Source: Bacteroidales bacterium
GTDB taxonomy: Bacteria; Bacteroidota; Bacteroidia; Bacteroidales; Muribaculaceae
DNA length: 64,000 nt
Direction of reading: 5' to 3'
NCBI GenBank assembly: GCA_910575615.1
Contig: CAJTEX010000003.1
Span: 62,001 to 126,000, forward strand
The translations under genes and the position numbers were made by a program. The notes below the pieces were generated by a model. It ran no database searches. It had not been told where the DNA came from and saw only the letters and a program-made list of their open reading frames with translations. Shown piece after piece: positions 1 through 8,425 of the stretch. Position 1 is the stretch's first letter. Every line of letters starts with the position of its first letter.

Positions 1-32
1 CGGCTTCAGTTCCAATCATCTGGAGAAATTTG

Positions 33-104
33 TACCCCGGAGCAGAATCGAACTGCTATCTAATGTTTAGGAAACATCTATTCTATCCGTTGAACTACCA
101 GGGC
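33..104 (-). tRNA. tRNA-Arg (anticodon CCU)
   Basis: Read on the minus strand the segment folds as a complete cloverleaf. It has a 7-bp acceptor stem (GCCCTGG with CCGGGGT, including G-U pairs), a 4-bp D stem, a 5-bp anticodon stem around the loop TTCCTAA, a short variable loop and a T arm AGCAG-TTCGATT-CTGCT. The anticodon is CCT, which reads the AGG arginine codon. No CCA is encoded after the discriminator A, as usual in this phylum. A canonical promoter lies about 55 bases upstream. Confidence 0.93.
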
Positions 105-158
105 TGGATGTCGGGGAATCAGCGGGCCGTGGAGGCTCTGACACCTGTTATTGACGTG

Positions 159-190
159 CAAAGTTAACGTTTTATTTCCGTAAAAACAAA
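159..190 (-). promoter_or_regulatory. Bacteroidota-type promoter for the tRNA-Arg gene
   Basis: On the minus strand TTTG (190-187) is followed after 20 bp by TAACTTTG (166-159), matching the -33 TTTG / -7 TAnnTTTG consensus of the primary sigma factor of this phylum. Transcription would start near 152, about 48 bases before the tRNA. Confidence 0.75.
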
Positions 191-240
191 CATGGGGAGA
201 TTTTTGTGATGGATTTACGCCGTGTGTGAAAAAAAAAGAG

Positions 241-248
241 TAACTTTG
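241..248 (+). promoter_or_regulatory. -7 promoter element for the lipoprotein gene at 301
   Basis: TAACTTTG matches the TAnnTTTG -7 consensus and lies 52 bases before the start codon. No TTTG is found at the expected -33 spacing, so only half of the promoter is recognisable. The intervening leader is AT-rich with no Shine-Dalgarno sequence. Confidence 0.5.
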
Positions 249-300
249 AGGCCGTAAGCACTATTAACCAAACCAATCAATTCAAACAAACTCCAAAGCA

Positions 301-708
301 ATGAAAAAGTATCTCAAGCTTCTGTTCGCTGCGATTTTCGCCACACTTTCGTTCACCCTTGTGTCATGTGGCGACGACGATGACGACAACGGCTCTCTTG
401 TCGGCACATGGTATTATGCCTGGACCGATCCCGATGATGGCGAAGAGATGTATGGCGAACTGACTTTCACAAAGGATGGAAAATACTCTATGACCGAGAC
501 CGATATTTATGAGGGTCAGACCTACGTCTATTCTGTAAATGGCACATACACTGTCACAGGCGACCTCAAAGAGGGCGCGGTGGTGTACATGATCGGTGTA
601 GACTCCAATGGCGACAATGTGGATGCGAGAATCATCGCCAAAGTTGACGGAGGCCTCCTGTACGCCACCGACACCGAAGGCGACACTATTGTCTTCACCC
701 GCAAGTAA
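301..708 (+). CDS. Small surface-exposed lipoprotein, lipocalin-like
   Basis: The 135-residue product begins with a signal peptide that ends in the lipobox LVSC (Cys23). The cysteine is followed by G and five aspartates, which resembles the acidic lipoprotein export signal that sends Bacteroidota lipoproteins to the outer face of the outer membrane. The mature part starts with LVGTWYYAW and continues with short beta-strand-like segments (GELTFTKDGKYSMTE), the pattern of small lipocalin-like lipoproteins of this phylum. It is monocistronic, with a -7 element upstream and a strong terminator 27 bases downstream. The ligand is unknown, and the lipocalin assignment rests on pattern only. Confidence 0.8.
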   Translation: MKKYLKLLFAAIFATLSFTLVSCGDDDDDNGSLVGTWYYAWTDPDDGEEMYGELTFTKDGKYSMTETDIYEGQTYVYSVNGTYTVTGDLKEGAVVYMIGVDSNGDNVDARIIAKVDGGLLYATDTEGDTIVFTRK

Positions 709-734
709 ACGCGACTTGGCAGACATACATACGA

Positions 735-770
735 CGGGAGGCCCTGAGCGCAGGGCCTCCCGTTTGTTTT
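735..770 (+). terminator. Strong intrinsic terminator, probably bidirectional
   Basis: A perfect 12-bp stem (735-746 with 751-762) with a 4-base loop is followed by TTTGTTTT. It sits between the convergent lipoprotein gene (plus) and folA (minus) and is symmetric enough to serve both. Confidence 0.9.
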
Positions 771-819
771 GTAGTCGGCGGTGGTGTTTTCGTCGTGTCG
801 GCAGTTGATGTCGCCCGGG

Positions 820-1320
820 TCAGCGCAGGCGGCTGTAGCTGAGGAATCGGTATTCGACCCCTGATTTCTCATCGGTCTCGGGGGATGTCTCTCCGGTGAG
901 CCGCCATTGCGCGGGGGTGATTTCGGGGAAGAACACATCGGCTCCTGGGGCGGGTGAGTCGATTGCGGTGATTTCCAGGCGGTCGGCCATGGGGAGGGAG
1001 CAGGCGTAAATCTGCGCCCCGCCGATGATGAATGCCTCGGTCTCGCCGGCCGACAGGGCCATAGCTATGGCCGCCTCCACGGATGTGGCGGTCTCCGCAC
1101 CGGGGAATGTTAGGGAGGGGTCGCGGGTGACGATGATGTTGCGGCGGTTGGGGAGCGCCCCTTTCGGCAGCGACTCGAATGTCTTGCGGCCCATTATGAC
1201 GGTGTGGCCCGAGGTGAGGGCCTTGAACCGCCGGAGGTCGGCGGAGATGTGAAACGCCAGGTCGCCGCCGCGACCGATGCCGCGGTCTGAAGCCACGGCG
1301 GCTATGATCGTTGTGGTCAT
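820..1320 (-). CDS. folA: Dihydrofolate reductase
   Basis: The enzyme reduces dihydrofolate to tetrahydrofolate with NADPH in the cytoplasm, regenerating the cofactor consumed by ThyA. The 166-residue protein has the family pattern: IIAAVASDRGIG at the N-terminus, the catalytic acid Asp28 in SADLRRFK, the NADPH-binding segment VIMGRKTFESLP, and FIIGGAQIY. The reading frame is open 30 codons further upstream, but that part overlaps the thyA end and lacks similarity, so the ATG giving MTTTIIAAV is preferred. The gene follows thyA by 25 bases on the same strand, a classic thyA-folA pair. The residue usually Trp before the catalytic loop (PW in many enzymes) is AF here. Confidence 0.95.
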   Translation of the reverse strand: MTTTIIAAVASDRGIGRGGDLAFHISADLRRFKALTSGHTVIMGRKTFESLPKGALPNRRNIIVTRDPSLTFPGAETATSVEAAIAMALSAGETEAFIIGGAQIYACSLPMADRLEITAIDSPAPGADVFFPEITPAQWRLTGETSPETDEKSGVEYRFLSYSRLR

Positions 1321-1345
1321 ATTGTGTATGCTCTGGTGGATGGGG

Positions 1346-2140
1346 TCAGACACTGACGGCAGCCTTGATGTGGGGCAGCGGGTCGTAGTTCTCGAGGGTG
1401 AAATCCTCATATCTGAAGTCGAAGATCGATTTCACCTCCGGGTTGATTCTCATCACCGGCAGGGCGCGGGGTGTGCGGGAAAGCTGCTCCTCGACCTGCT
1501 CGAAATGGTTGTTGTAGATATGCGCGTCCCCCAGGGTGTGGATGAAGTCGCCGGGGCGCAGGCCGCAAACCTGGGCCATCATCATGGTCAGCAGGGCATA
1601 GGAGGCGATGTTGAACGGCACCCCGAGGAATGAGTCGGCGCTGCGCTGGTAGAGCTGCAGCGAGAGCCGTCCGTCGGCGACGTAAAACTGGAAGAAGGCG
1701 TGACACGGGGGGAGGTTCATCCGCTTGAGGTCGGCGACATTCCAGGCGCTGACGATGATGCGGCGCGAGTCGGGGTTGTGCTTTATTGTCTCCACGGCCT
1801 CGGTGATCTGGTCGATGAACTCGCCGTCATATCCGGGCCATGAACGCCACTGGTAGCCGTAGATGTGGCCCAGGTTGCCGTCGGGGTCGGCCCATTCGTT
1901 CCAGATTCTCACGCCGTTCTCCTGCAGGTACCGGGCATTGGTGTCGCCTTTGAGAAACCACAGCAGTTCGTATATTATTGACTTGAGGTGGAGCTTCTTG
2001 GTGGTCAGCAGGGGGAATCCCTCCTCAAGGTTGAAGCGCATCTGGTAGCCGAACACGCTGCGCGTGCCGGTGCCGGTGCGGTCATGCTTGTCGGTGCCGT
2101 TGTCTCGGATATGTCTCAGCAGGTCAAGATATTGTTTCAT
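1346..2140 (-). CDS. thyA: Thymidylate synthase
   Basis: The enzyme converts dUMP to dTMP with methylene-tetrahydrofolate as methyl donor and reductant. The product is 264 residues, the standard length. It shows the N-terminal [15 protein letters not shown], the folate/dUMP loop [12 protein letters not shown], the nucleophilic cysteine in [11 protein letters not shown], the arginine pair [11 protein letters not shown], and the C-terminal PHIKAAVSV tail. The frame is open 11 codons upstream of the chosen ATG but without family similarity. It precedes folA and follows the polyferredoxin gene by 48 bases, so the four minus-strand genes starting with manC may be co-transcribed. Confidence 0.97.
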   Translation of the reverse strand: MKQYLDLLRHIRDNGTDKHDRTGTGTRSVFGYQMRFNLEEGFPLLTTKKLHLKSIIYELLWFLKGDTNARYLQENGVRIWNEWADPDGNLGHIYGYQWRSWPGYDGEFIDQITEAVETIKHNPDSRRIIVSAWNVADLKRMNLPPCHAFFQFYVADGRLSLQLYQRSADSFLGVPFNIASYALLTMMMAQVCGLRPGDFIHTLGDAHIYNNHFEQVEEQLSRTPRALPVMRINPEVKSIFDFRYEDFTLENYDPLPHIKAAVSV

Positions 2141-2188
2141 TTCAGGGGGGTGTCGCGGCGGTCGGGCCGCCACGGGGTATGTAAGGGG

Positions 2189-3757
2189 TTAGATGATTCC
2201 GTCGACGGTTATCGCCTTCCAGGGGGTGGCGGGGCAGATGTTCTGGCATGCCCCGCATCCGATACATCCTGAGGTGTCTACCACGGCGATGTATTCGCTC
2301 TGTCCGCTGCCCGCGCCGCCATGGGGTGCAGGCCGCCGTCTCAACGTGATGGTGCGGCGGGGGCAGATCTCCGCACACAGCCCGCAGCCGATACAGTTGG
2401 CGGCCTCGACGCGGGCATGGCCGATGATGAAGATATGCTTCTCGTCAATGGTCAGCGGTGTCAGCGCTCCGGTGGGGCAGAGGTCGGTGCAGCGGGTGCA
2501 GTCAAACAGGCACGCGCCCCGGTCGTAGTCCATCACCGGCTTGAGCGGATGCAGCCATCCGAGCTGTCCCGTGGAGGGGGTGAGGGCGTGGGTGGGGCAG
2601 TGGGCCACACACAGTCCGCATCCGGTGCAGCGGTCGAGGAAGTCGGCCATCGAGCGTCGTCCAGGGGGTGCCACGGGGTGGATTGGCTTGAGCCTGCGGC
2701 ATGCGGTATTTGCCCCCTCAGCCCGGGCCGCCGCGTCGGCGATCGCCGACAGTGCCGGGGCTGCCGCAACGAGCAGTCCGGTGGCGAGAAACCGCCGCCT
2801 GTCTATTCTTACGGGAGCGTCGGGGGTGGTTGGCCGGGCTGACGGCATGGGGGCCGCGCCGGGTCGCTGGATGTTGGCGGCTGTGCCCACCTCGGTGGTC
2901 CCGACGCGCTGGAGCATCGGTATGGAGAGGCGTTTGCGGCGGGTGGTGTATCTGATGGCCCCCTCGCCGCATGCGGCGACGCAGTCGAAGCACACCACGC
3001 AGCGCGACGAGTCGACCACATGGTCGGCCATGGAGATGCACCGCGCCTTGCAGGCATGCTCGCATGCCCGGCAGTTGATGCAGCGGTCTGTGTCGATGTC
3101 GAAATGGAAGAGCGACCACCGGGCGGGGATGCTCAGGGCGCTCCCTACGGGGCAGACCGTGTTGCATATCACGCGTCCGTTGAACCAGGCTGCCGCGCCG
3201 ACCGCCGCCACGGTCAGCAGCGAGATGAGCAGCGCGACCCCGGAGGCTATGACCGCCTCCTTCCCACCGGCGGCTTCCACCAGCGGGAGGATTGCCGACG
3301 AGCAGAAACGCCCGAAGGCCGAGTAGGGGTCGAGCAGGGTCGGGATGGCTGCCAGGCCGCCGACGGTGCAGGCCGCCACGGTCAGCAGCATGAGGTAGCG
3401 CAGGCGGTTGTTGGCCTCGGCGAAGCGGTAGGGATGCCTGCGCCGCCATTTGCGGCGCAGGCGCGGGATGCGTGAGAAGATGTCTTGCAACGCGCCCATA
3501 GGGCATACCGATGAGCAGTAGACACGGCCGAAAAGCAGTGTGGCCAGCAGCCATGCCGCCAGGGCCGTGAAGGCCCCGGCCATCGCCAGGGGGAATATCT
3601 GGAGCCTGGCCACCCACCCCAGCCGCAGGGCCAGCCGCGCGTCGAGCGTGGTGAACAGCAGCGTGGCCGCCGCCAGCATGGCCATCGATATTATGACACG
3701 GCCCAGGCGCAAGGCGCGCCCGGGCGTGACGGTCTGGTGTCGGCGGTGTCTTTTCAA
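2189..3757 (-). CDS. Membrane-bound polyferredoxin, NapH/NapG-like fusion
   Basis: About 522 residues if translation begins at the TTG (leucine codon before KRHRRHQTVTPGRA), just after manC ends. The N-terminal half resembles NapH/YccM-type membrane ferredoxins: several hydrophobic helices and two CxxxCP motifs (CSSVCPMG, CNTVCPVG), followed by two cysteine clusters (CINCRACEHAC and CVVCFDCVAAC). Then comes a twin-arginine-like segment, RRRFLATGLLVAAAPALSA, and a second soluble domain with four more clusters (CTGCGLCVAHCP, CLFDCTRCTDLCP, CIGCGLCAEICP, CIGCGACQNICP). It should pass electrons through a chain of [4Fe-4S] clusters at the membrane. Partner and direction are unknown. Start choice is uncertain: the frame stays open into manC, and the first ATG at 3685 would cut into the first membrane helix. 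Confidence 0.8.
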   Translation of the reverse strand: MKRHRRHQTVTPGRALRLGRVIISMAMLAAATLLFTTLDARLALRLGWVARLQIFPLAMAGAFTALAAWLLATLLFGRVYCSSVCPMGALQDIFSRIPRLRRKWRRRHPYRFAEANNRLRYLMLLTVAACTVGGLAAIPTLLDPYSAFGRFCSSAILPLVEAAGGKEAVIASGVALLISLLTVAAVGAAAWFNGRVICNTVCPVGSALSIPARWSLFHFDIDTDRCINCRACEHACKARCISMADHVVDSSRCVVCFDCVAACGEGAIRYTTRRKRLSIPMLQRVGTTEVGTAANIQRPGAAPMPSARPTTPDAPVRIDRRRFLATGLLVAAAPALSAIADAAARAEGANTACRRLKPIHPVAPPGRRSMADFLDRCTGCGLCVAHCPTHALTPSTGQLGWLHPLKPVMDYDRGACLFDCTRCTDLCPTGALTPLTIDEKHIFIIGHARVEAANCIGCGLCAEICPRRTITLRRRPAPHGGAGSGQSEYIAVVDTSGCIGCGACQNICPATPWKAITVDGII

Positions 3758-3794
3758 TTCGCCGTTGTTAAGTTGTGGAATACGGGTGTAGTTG

Positions 3795-4877
3795 TCAGAG
3801 ATATTTGTCGCCGAAGGCGAGTCGGGTGTCGTTGACCATCTGCTTGATGCGCTGTTCCTCGGCCTTGGGGCAGACGAGCAGCACGTCGCCGGTGTCGGCA
3901 ACGATGTAGTCTGTCAGGCCGTCGACCACGATGAGCTTCTCGCCGCGGACGGCGAAGATGTTGCCGGTGGAGTTGTAGGCCAGCACGTTGCAGTTCTGGG
4001 TGACGTTGGAGTCGCTGTTCTTGGGGGAGTTGTCATAGAGGGCGCTCCATGTGCCGAGGTCGTTCCATCCGAAAGAGACGCATTCGACATAGACGTTTTT
4101 GGCTTTCTCCATGACGGCGAAGTCGATGGAGATGCCCATGCATCCCGGGAAGTTCTCGTCGATGAATTTCTTCTCCTCGGGGGTGGCGAAGAGTCCGACC
4201 CCCTTCTCGAAGCAGCTGGCCACGTCGGGGGCGTTGGTCTTCAGCTCGCGGATGATGGTCTTGGCGCTCCAGAGGAAGATACCTGAGTTCCAGAAGAATT
4301 CCCCGGACTCAAGGAACACCTTGGCGATTTCGAGCTTGGGTTTCTCGGTGAAGGTCTTGACATGGTAGATGTCACCTTCGGCTTTCTGGCCCACCTGGAT
4401 GTAGCCGTAGCCGGTCTCGGGTCGGGTGGGGCTGATGCCGAGGGTCAGCAGGGCGTCATGGGTCTCGACGAAGTCGAAGCCGTCGGTGATGGCCTGCTGG
4501 AAGAGGGTGTCGTTTGTGATGAGGTGGTCGCTGGGGGCGACGATGATGCTCGCTTCGGGGTCGATTGCCGAGATGTGGTATGCCGCCCAGGCGATGCAGG
4601 GGGCTGTGTTGCGGCGGGCGGGCTCCAGGAGGATGTTTGCCTCAGGCAGCTCGGGGAGCTGCTCGCGGATGAGGGGGGCGTACTGGGCGTTGGTGACCAC
4701 CATCACGTTCTCGGGCCTTACGATGGGCAGGATGCGGTCGTAACTCATCTGGAGGAGCGAGCGGCCGGTGCCGAGGAAGTCGAGAAACTGTTTCGGTTTC
4801 GATTCGCGGCTGTAAGGCCAGAAGCGGCTGCCGACGCCGCCACACATTATGACGCAATATCGGTGTGGGTTAATCAT
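3795..4877 (-). CDS. manC: Mannose-1-phosphate guanylyltransferase
   Basis: The enzyme makes GDP-mannose from GTP and mannose-1-phosphate for surface glycans and fucose synthesis. The 360-residue product is the short form without a phosphomannose isomerase domain. It has the nucleotidyltransferase signature GGVGSRFWPYSR followed by KPKQFLDF, the NTAPCIAWAAYHI segment, the VAPSDHLI metal/nucleotide site, FTEKPKLE, and FFWNSGIFLW, all typical of the family. The gene opens a four-gene minus-strand cluster and diverges from the TPR gene at 5033 across 155 bases, in which I found no convincing promoter. Confidence 0.94.
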   Translation of the reverse strand: MINPHRYCVIMCGGVGSRFWPYSRESKPKQFLDFLGTGRSLLQMSYDRILPIVRPENVMVVTNAQYAPLIREQLPELPEANILLEPARRNTAPCIAWAAYHISAIDPEASIIVAPSDHLITNDTLFQQAITDGFDFVETHDALLTLGISPTRPETGYGYIQVGQKAEGDIYHVKTFTEKPKLEIAKVFLESGEFFWNSGIFLWSAKTIIRELKTNAPDVASCFEKGVGLFATPEEKKFIDENFPGCMGISIDFAVMEKAKNVYVECVSFGWNDLGTWSALYDNSPKNSDSNVTQNCNVLAYNSTGNIFAVRGEKLIVVDGLTDYIVADTGDVLLVCPKAEEQRIKQMVNDTRLAFGDKYL

Positions 4878-5032
4878 GATGTAAGTATAGCTCTTGGATA
4901 ATTCTTGAATCCCTCACAGGGGAAATCCTGTTTTGGGAGGGCTAAGGTATAAATTATTGGCGAGATATGCAACTTTTCGGGGCAGTTTGCGTTTCAAGGA
5001 TAGAACCGATTCCAATCCACGACACCAACGTT

Positions 5033-5842
5033 ATGTCCTCACTGACAAGAATCCTGCTGTTTTTCATCCTGATGCTGCCATGCTGCCATGCTGTCTCCGG
5101 CCAGACCCCCTATTCGCGTCTCGAACTTAAGGCCGACCGCTTTTTCAGCCAGGGGGAGTGGGCGCAGGCGGCCGCCACCTATTACCAGATGCTGGAGGCG
5201 AGGCCCGATGTGGCCGCCACATACGGCAAGGCGATTGTGGCCAACGCTGTCAGGGGCGACACGCTGGCCGAGATGGAGCTGATGGTGAAGGCCCTCAACG
5301 CCAAGGTGCCTTTCGACTCGGTGCTGTCGCGGGTCAGGTCGACCAGTTTCAGTCTCGGCAAGTCAAACCTTTACGGCGACTTCCTGCTGAGGGTGAAGGA
5401 GGCATATCCATGGATGCGCCGACCGATGGACAATTACCTGCTGCGCTACTATTCCTACCGCAAGGACGGGGCCAAGATGGTGGAATACAGTCGTATGATG
5501 CTCCAGGGCGACCCGTCCAACACCGCTTTCCTGATGTCGCTGGCCCAGGGGGCGATGCTCTGCGGGGATTATGCCCAGGGGGTGAGGGCCTACGAGTCAA
5601 TACTGGCGGTCTCCCCCGCCGATTATGATGCCCTTGTGGCGTTGGGCAATTATTATTACATCGAAAACCGCGCGGCGGTAGTGGCCAATGCTTCTGACGG
5701 AGGGGACGCGAGTCCCCGGCTGCTTTATTGCGGCCCGTATGCCGAAAAGGCGCGGACATATCTCGCGCGTGCCAACGAGGTGCATCCCACACCATATGTG
5801 ACATCATTGCTTGCTGACCTTGCCATACCGCGCCGCAGGTGA
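5033..5842 (+). CDS. Secreted tetratricopeptide-repeat protein
   Basis: The 269-residue product begins MSSLTRILLFFILMLPCCHA with a probable signal peptide cut after VSG or nearby. The rest is helical with TPR-like pairs (ELKADRFFSQGEWAQAAATY, and ALVALGNYYYIENRA near the end). Such periplasmic TPR proteins usually scaffold other proteins; no specific partner is indicated. An upstream ATG at 4967 is in frame, but the added 22 residues would precede the signal peptide, so the later ATG is preferred. The stop codon lies 9 bases from that of the convergent rnhA gene, leaving no room for a conventional terminator. Confidence 0.75.
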   Translation: MSSLTRILLFFILMLPCCHAVSGQTPYSRLELKADRFFSQGEWAQAAATYYQMLEARPDVAATYGKAIVANAVRGDTLAEMELMVKALNAKVPFDSVLSRVRSTSFSLGKSNLYGDFLLRVKEAYPWMRRPMDNYLLRYYSYRKDGAKMVEYSRMMLQGDPSNTAFLMSLAQGAMLCGDYAQGVRAYESILAVSPADYDALVALGNYYYIENRAAVVANASDGGDASPRLLYCGPYAEKARTYLARANEVHPTPYVTSLLADLAIPRRR

Positions 5843-5851
5843 CCCGCCCTG

Positions 5852-6616
5852 CTATTTGCGGCCGAAGTCGGCAGGAATTTCCCCCCACATAGGGGTGTTC
5901 CAGCGCAGAATGGGATTGCGCGGGGAGTGGGAGCGCAGCCAGAGGTTTGCCCTGGCGAGCATCTCGAAAATCTTTTTGTTACGTTCGGTGGGGGTGAGCT
6001 GAGTGCGGCAGCCTCGGTTGCGCACCCATGCCACGGCTGTGACCGAGTCGGTGTATATGGGGGTGGCGGAGTCGTTCTGCTTGAACAGCAGGGCGAGCGC
6101 GTGGACCAGCGCGAGATACTCGGCCACATTGTTGGTGCCTTCGGCCAGCGGGCCGACGTGGAATACCTCCTCGCCGTCAGCCACCCTGACACAGCGGTAT
6201 TCCATCATGCCTGGATTCCCGGCGCATGCGCCGTCGACGGCAATCGCCGACAGGTTAATTTCTGGGATGAGGGAATAATCAGGTCGCGCGGGCGCGGGCT
6301 TGTTTGCCGTGGTGCTTGCGGCGGTATGGGCAGTCGCGGTGAATCCTTTGTCTGAAGGCCGGGCGATGTCAGGCCCGGCGGCCTGTGAGGCCTGGGCCGC
6401 TATGTTCTCGATGTTTTTCAGGGCGATGCGGGTGAGCAGGGTCTCTTCCTCCTCGCCTGTCCCCCGGAACGCCTCCACAGCCTCTTGCTGAGACTTGAAT
6501 GACTTGTATTTCGCCCCTGGAAATCCGTCGACCTGCGCCAGGCAGTCTTCCCAGTTGTCATACACTCCGGGGTCGCGTCCCTCCCAGACGACATAAAATT
6601 TACGTTTTTCAGCCAT
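5852..6616 (-). CDS. rnhA: Ribonuclease H with N-terminal viroplasmin domain
   Basis: The enzyme removes RNA from RNA-DNA hybrids. The first 50 residues (KFYVVWEGRDPGVYDNWEDC) form the small hybrid-binding viroplasmin domain found in Bacteroidota and eukaryotic RNases H1. A linker of about 80 residues follows, then the RNase H fold with the acidic catalytic residues in AVDGACAGNPG, NNVAEYLAL, IYTDSVTAVAWV and the C-terminal ADFGRK. The product is 254 residues from the ATG giving MAEKRKFY; the frame is open further upstream but that part overlaps the next gene in another frame. It is the last gene of the long minus-strand run that starts at korA. Confidence 0.92.
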   Translation of the reverse strand: MAEKRKFYVVWEGRDPGVYDNWEDCLAQVDGFPGAKYKSFKSQQEAVEAFRGTGEEEETLLTRIALKNIENIAAQASQAAGPDIARPSDKGFTATAHTAASTTANKPAPARPDYSLIPEINLSAIAVDGACAGNPGMMEYRCVRVADGEEVFHVGPLAEGTNNVAEYLALVHALALLFKQNDSATPIYTDSVTAVAWVRNRGCRTQLTPTERNKKIFEMLARANLWLRSHSPRNPILRWNTPMWGEIPADFGRK

Positions 6617-6641
6617 AGGTGATGTGTGGTTGGAATCGTGG

Positions 6642-7814
6642 TCAGCTGAGTGAGAGGAGCAGGTTGATGTCGGTGTAGCGCACATTGGCGATCTCGGCCA
6701 CTTTGCGGTTGACGGCCTTGCCGAGGAATGTGAGCGTGGCTTTCTGCAGGCCGCCGGTGAGCTGTATGGCCGAGGAGCAGGCCCCGCAGCCGGCAATGTC
6801 GTCGAGCATGGTGATGAATGTGTCGCTGAGGGCCATCGCCGAGGTGCGCGGCACCGCGCTGCCGACATTGAAATGGCAGCAGTGGCTCCCGGCGAGCGGC
6901 GAGCGGGGATGCTCCTCCCCCAGGTCGACGAGCGGCATGGCGGGAAACGCCTTCCCCGGCTCGTCGGTGAGGTCGAAGACCAGCACTCCTTTTTTCATTA
7001 TGCGCTCCCCCTCGGAGTCGACCACGACACGGCAGCGCAACGATGTGGCGATGACCACGTCGGCGGTGTGTATGGCGTTCTCAAGGGCGTTGGGATGGAC
7101 GGATGAGCCGATTACCCCTTCGCCGAGGCGGCGCAGGGCGCGGCGCAGACGGTAAACGTCGTCGTCAAACATCCTGACCGTGGCGCCTTGGCCGATGGCC
7201 GAGCGGGCGGCGGCGCAGGCTGCCAGGTTGCTCCCGAGGATGACAACCTCGCAGGGTATCACCCCGGCGACGCCGCCGAGCAGTATCCCTTTGCCGTTGA
7301 GCGGGTCGGCCATCATCGACGAGGCCAGCACCATGGCTGCGCGTCCGTCGATTTCCGACAGGATGTCGGCGAAGGGGAGGTGGCCGGTCTCGTCGGCGAT
7401 GAGGTCTAAGGCTATGTTGATTACCTTCCGGTCGAGCAGGCGGCGTATCACGTCGGCCCCGTTGGCGCGGTTGAAGTTGGCAAGGCTCAGCAGCAACGCG
7501 CCCCGGCGCAGGCATGAGATGTCGGCAAGGGGGAGGGGGGCGAGGTGAATTACGATGTCGGCCTCAAGGGTCTCTCTCCGAGAGGCTATTTTCGCCCCCG
7601 CGCGGAGATAGGCGGAGTCGGGGTAATGTATGTGGCAGGCCGCGTCTTTCTCCATCACCACGGCGAAGCCCCGGCCTGTCAGCGAGGCCACAGCCTCAGG
7701 GGTCAGGGGGAAACGTTGCTCCGAAGAGCTTACACATCGCGGCAGCCCTATCGACAGGTTGCGTCGGGCCACGGCTGTGTCTATCGGTGATTCCAGAGGT
7801 GTGGGGCAGTTCAT
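6642..7814 (-). CDS. Divergent alanine dehydrogenase / transhydrogenase-alpha homologue
   Basis: The 390-residue protein has the two-domain layout of the alanine dehydrogenase / pyridine nucleotide transhydrogenase family: LSIGLPR at the start, EQRFPLTPEAVASLTGRGF (keeping the substrate arginine), ILLGGVAGVIPCEVVILG before a Rossmann segment, and VVIATSL later. By eye alignment the catalytic lysine (VKEP in active enzymes) is in IVIHLAPL here and so absent, and the catalytic histidine (FLHLAA) is replaced in SLANFN. The nucleotide loop GxGxxG reads GSNLAA. It may therefore not oxidise alanine; a binding or regulatory role, or another substrate, is possible. It lies between aroK and rnhA in a compact operon. 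Confidence 0.75.
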   Translation of the reverse strand: MNCPTPLESPIDTAVARRNLSIGLPRCVSSSEQRFPLTPEAVASLTGRGFAVVMEKDAACHIHYPDSAYLRAGAKIASRRETLEADIVIHLAPLPLADISCLRRGALLLSLANFNRANGADVIRRLLDRKVINIALDLIADETGHLPFADILSEIDGRAAMVLASSMMADPLNGKGILLGGVAGVIPCEVVILGSNLAACAAARSAIGQGATVRMFDDDVYRLRRALRRLGEGVIGSSVHPNALENAIHTADVVIATSLRCRVVVDSEGERIMKKGVLVFDLTDEPGKAFPAMPLVDLGEEHPRSPLAGSHCCHFNVGSAVPRTSAMALSDTFITMLDDIAGCGACSSAIQLTGGLQKATLTFLGKAVNRKVAEIANVRYTDINLLLSLS

Positions 7815-7860
7815 TGTGATTGGCAGGGGGTGTTTCGGACGGTGACCTGATGAAACGGGG

Positions 7861-8406
7861 TCACGCGCCGCTGATGAATTTGCGGATGAACAGGCGGCAG
7901 CTTGCCTCTATTTCGGCGGGGGTCTCAAGCCTGTCGGCAGGGAACCGGTGGCGTGCCTGTGAATACCATTGCTCGCGCTCGGCGAGTGAGGCGGTTATGA
8001 ACTGGCTGATTTCGTCGGGGGTGAGGCCGTTGAGCTTTGGCCGCTGGGCCTGGGCTTCGACGAGCCGCCTGAGCAGGGTGGAGTTGCGGGCTTGCAGCAG
8101 GATGGTCACGCCATGGGTGTTCATGAACTCCATGTTGTCGAAGAAGCAGGGTGTGCCTCCTCCGCATCCGACAATCAGCTGCTCGCCGCATTCCACGGCC
8201 TCGGCCAGGGCGCGTCGCTCCATCTTGCGGAACGCCCCCTCGCCATGCACCGCGAAAATCTTTGCCACCGACATGGCGGCGTGGCGCTCCACCTCCTCGT
8301 CGAGGTCGATGTAGCGCCATCCCGGGAGCCTTGCTTCCAGGGCGCGTCCGAGGGTGGTCTTCCCAGCCCCCATGAACCCGATGAGGAATACCGGAGCCTG
8401 GGTCAT
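7861..8406 (-). CDS. aroK: Shikimate kinase
   Basis: The enzyme phosphorylates shikimate with ATP, the fifth step of the shikimate pathway. The 181-residue product has the Walker A loop GFMGAGKTTLG (residues 10-20), the substrate and metal acidic segment YIDLDEEVE, the shikimate-binding FRKMERRAL region and the GCGGGTPC loop. Its length fits the family. It sits 19 bases after mscL and 46 before the dehydrogenase homologue. A second shikimate-pathway gene, aroQ, is found in a different operon of this window. Confidence 0.95.
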   Translation of the reverse strand: MTQAPVFLIGFMGAGKTTLGRALEARLPGWRYIDLDEEVERHAAMSVAKIFAVHGEGAFRKMERRALAEAVECGEQLIVGCGGGTPCFFDNMEFMNTHGVTILLQARNSTLLRRLVEAQAQRPKLNGLTPDEISQFITASLAEREQWYSQARHRFPADRLETPAEIEASCRLFIRKFISGA

Positions 8407-8425
8407 CGCGTCAGTGCCGGCTGGT

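Noticed and set aside
2193-3326. Several plus-strand frames of 100-260 codons opposite the polyferredoxin.
   Set aside because: They are shadows of a gene with dense cysteine-cluster motifs; translations are Arg/Pro/Gly-rich noise.
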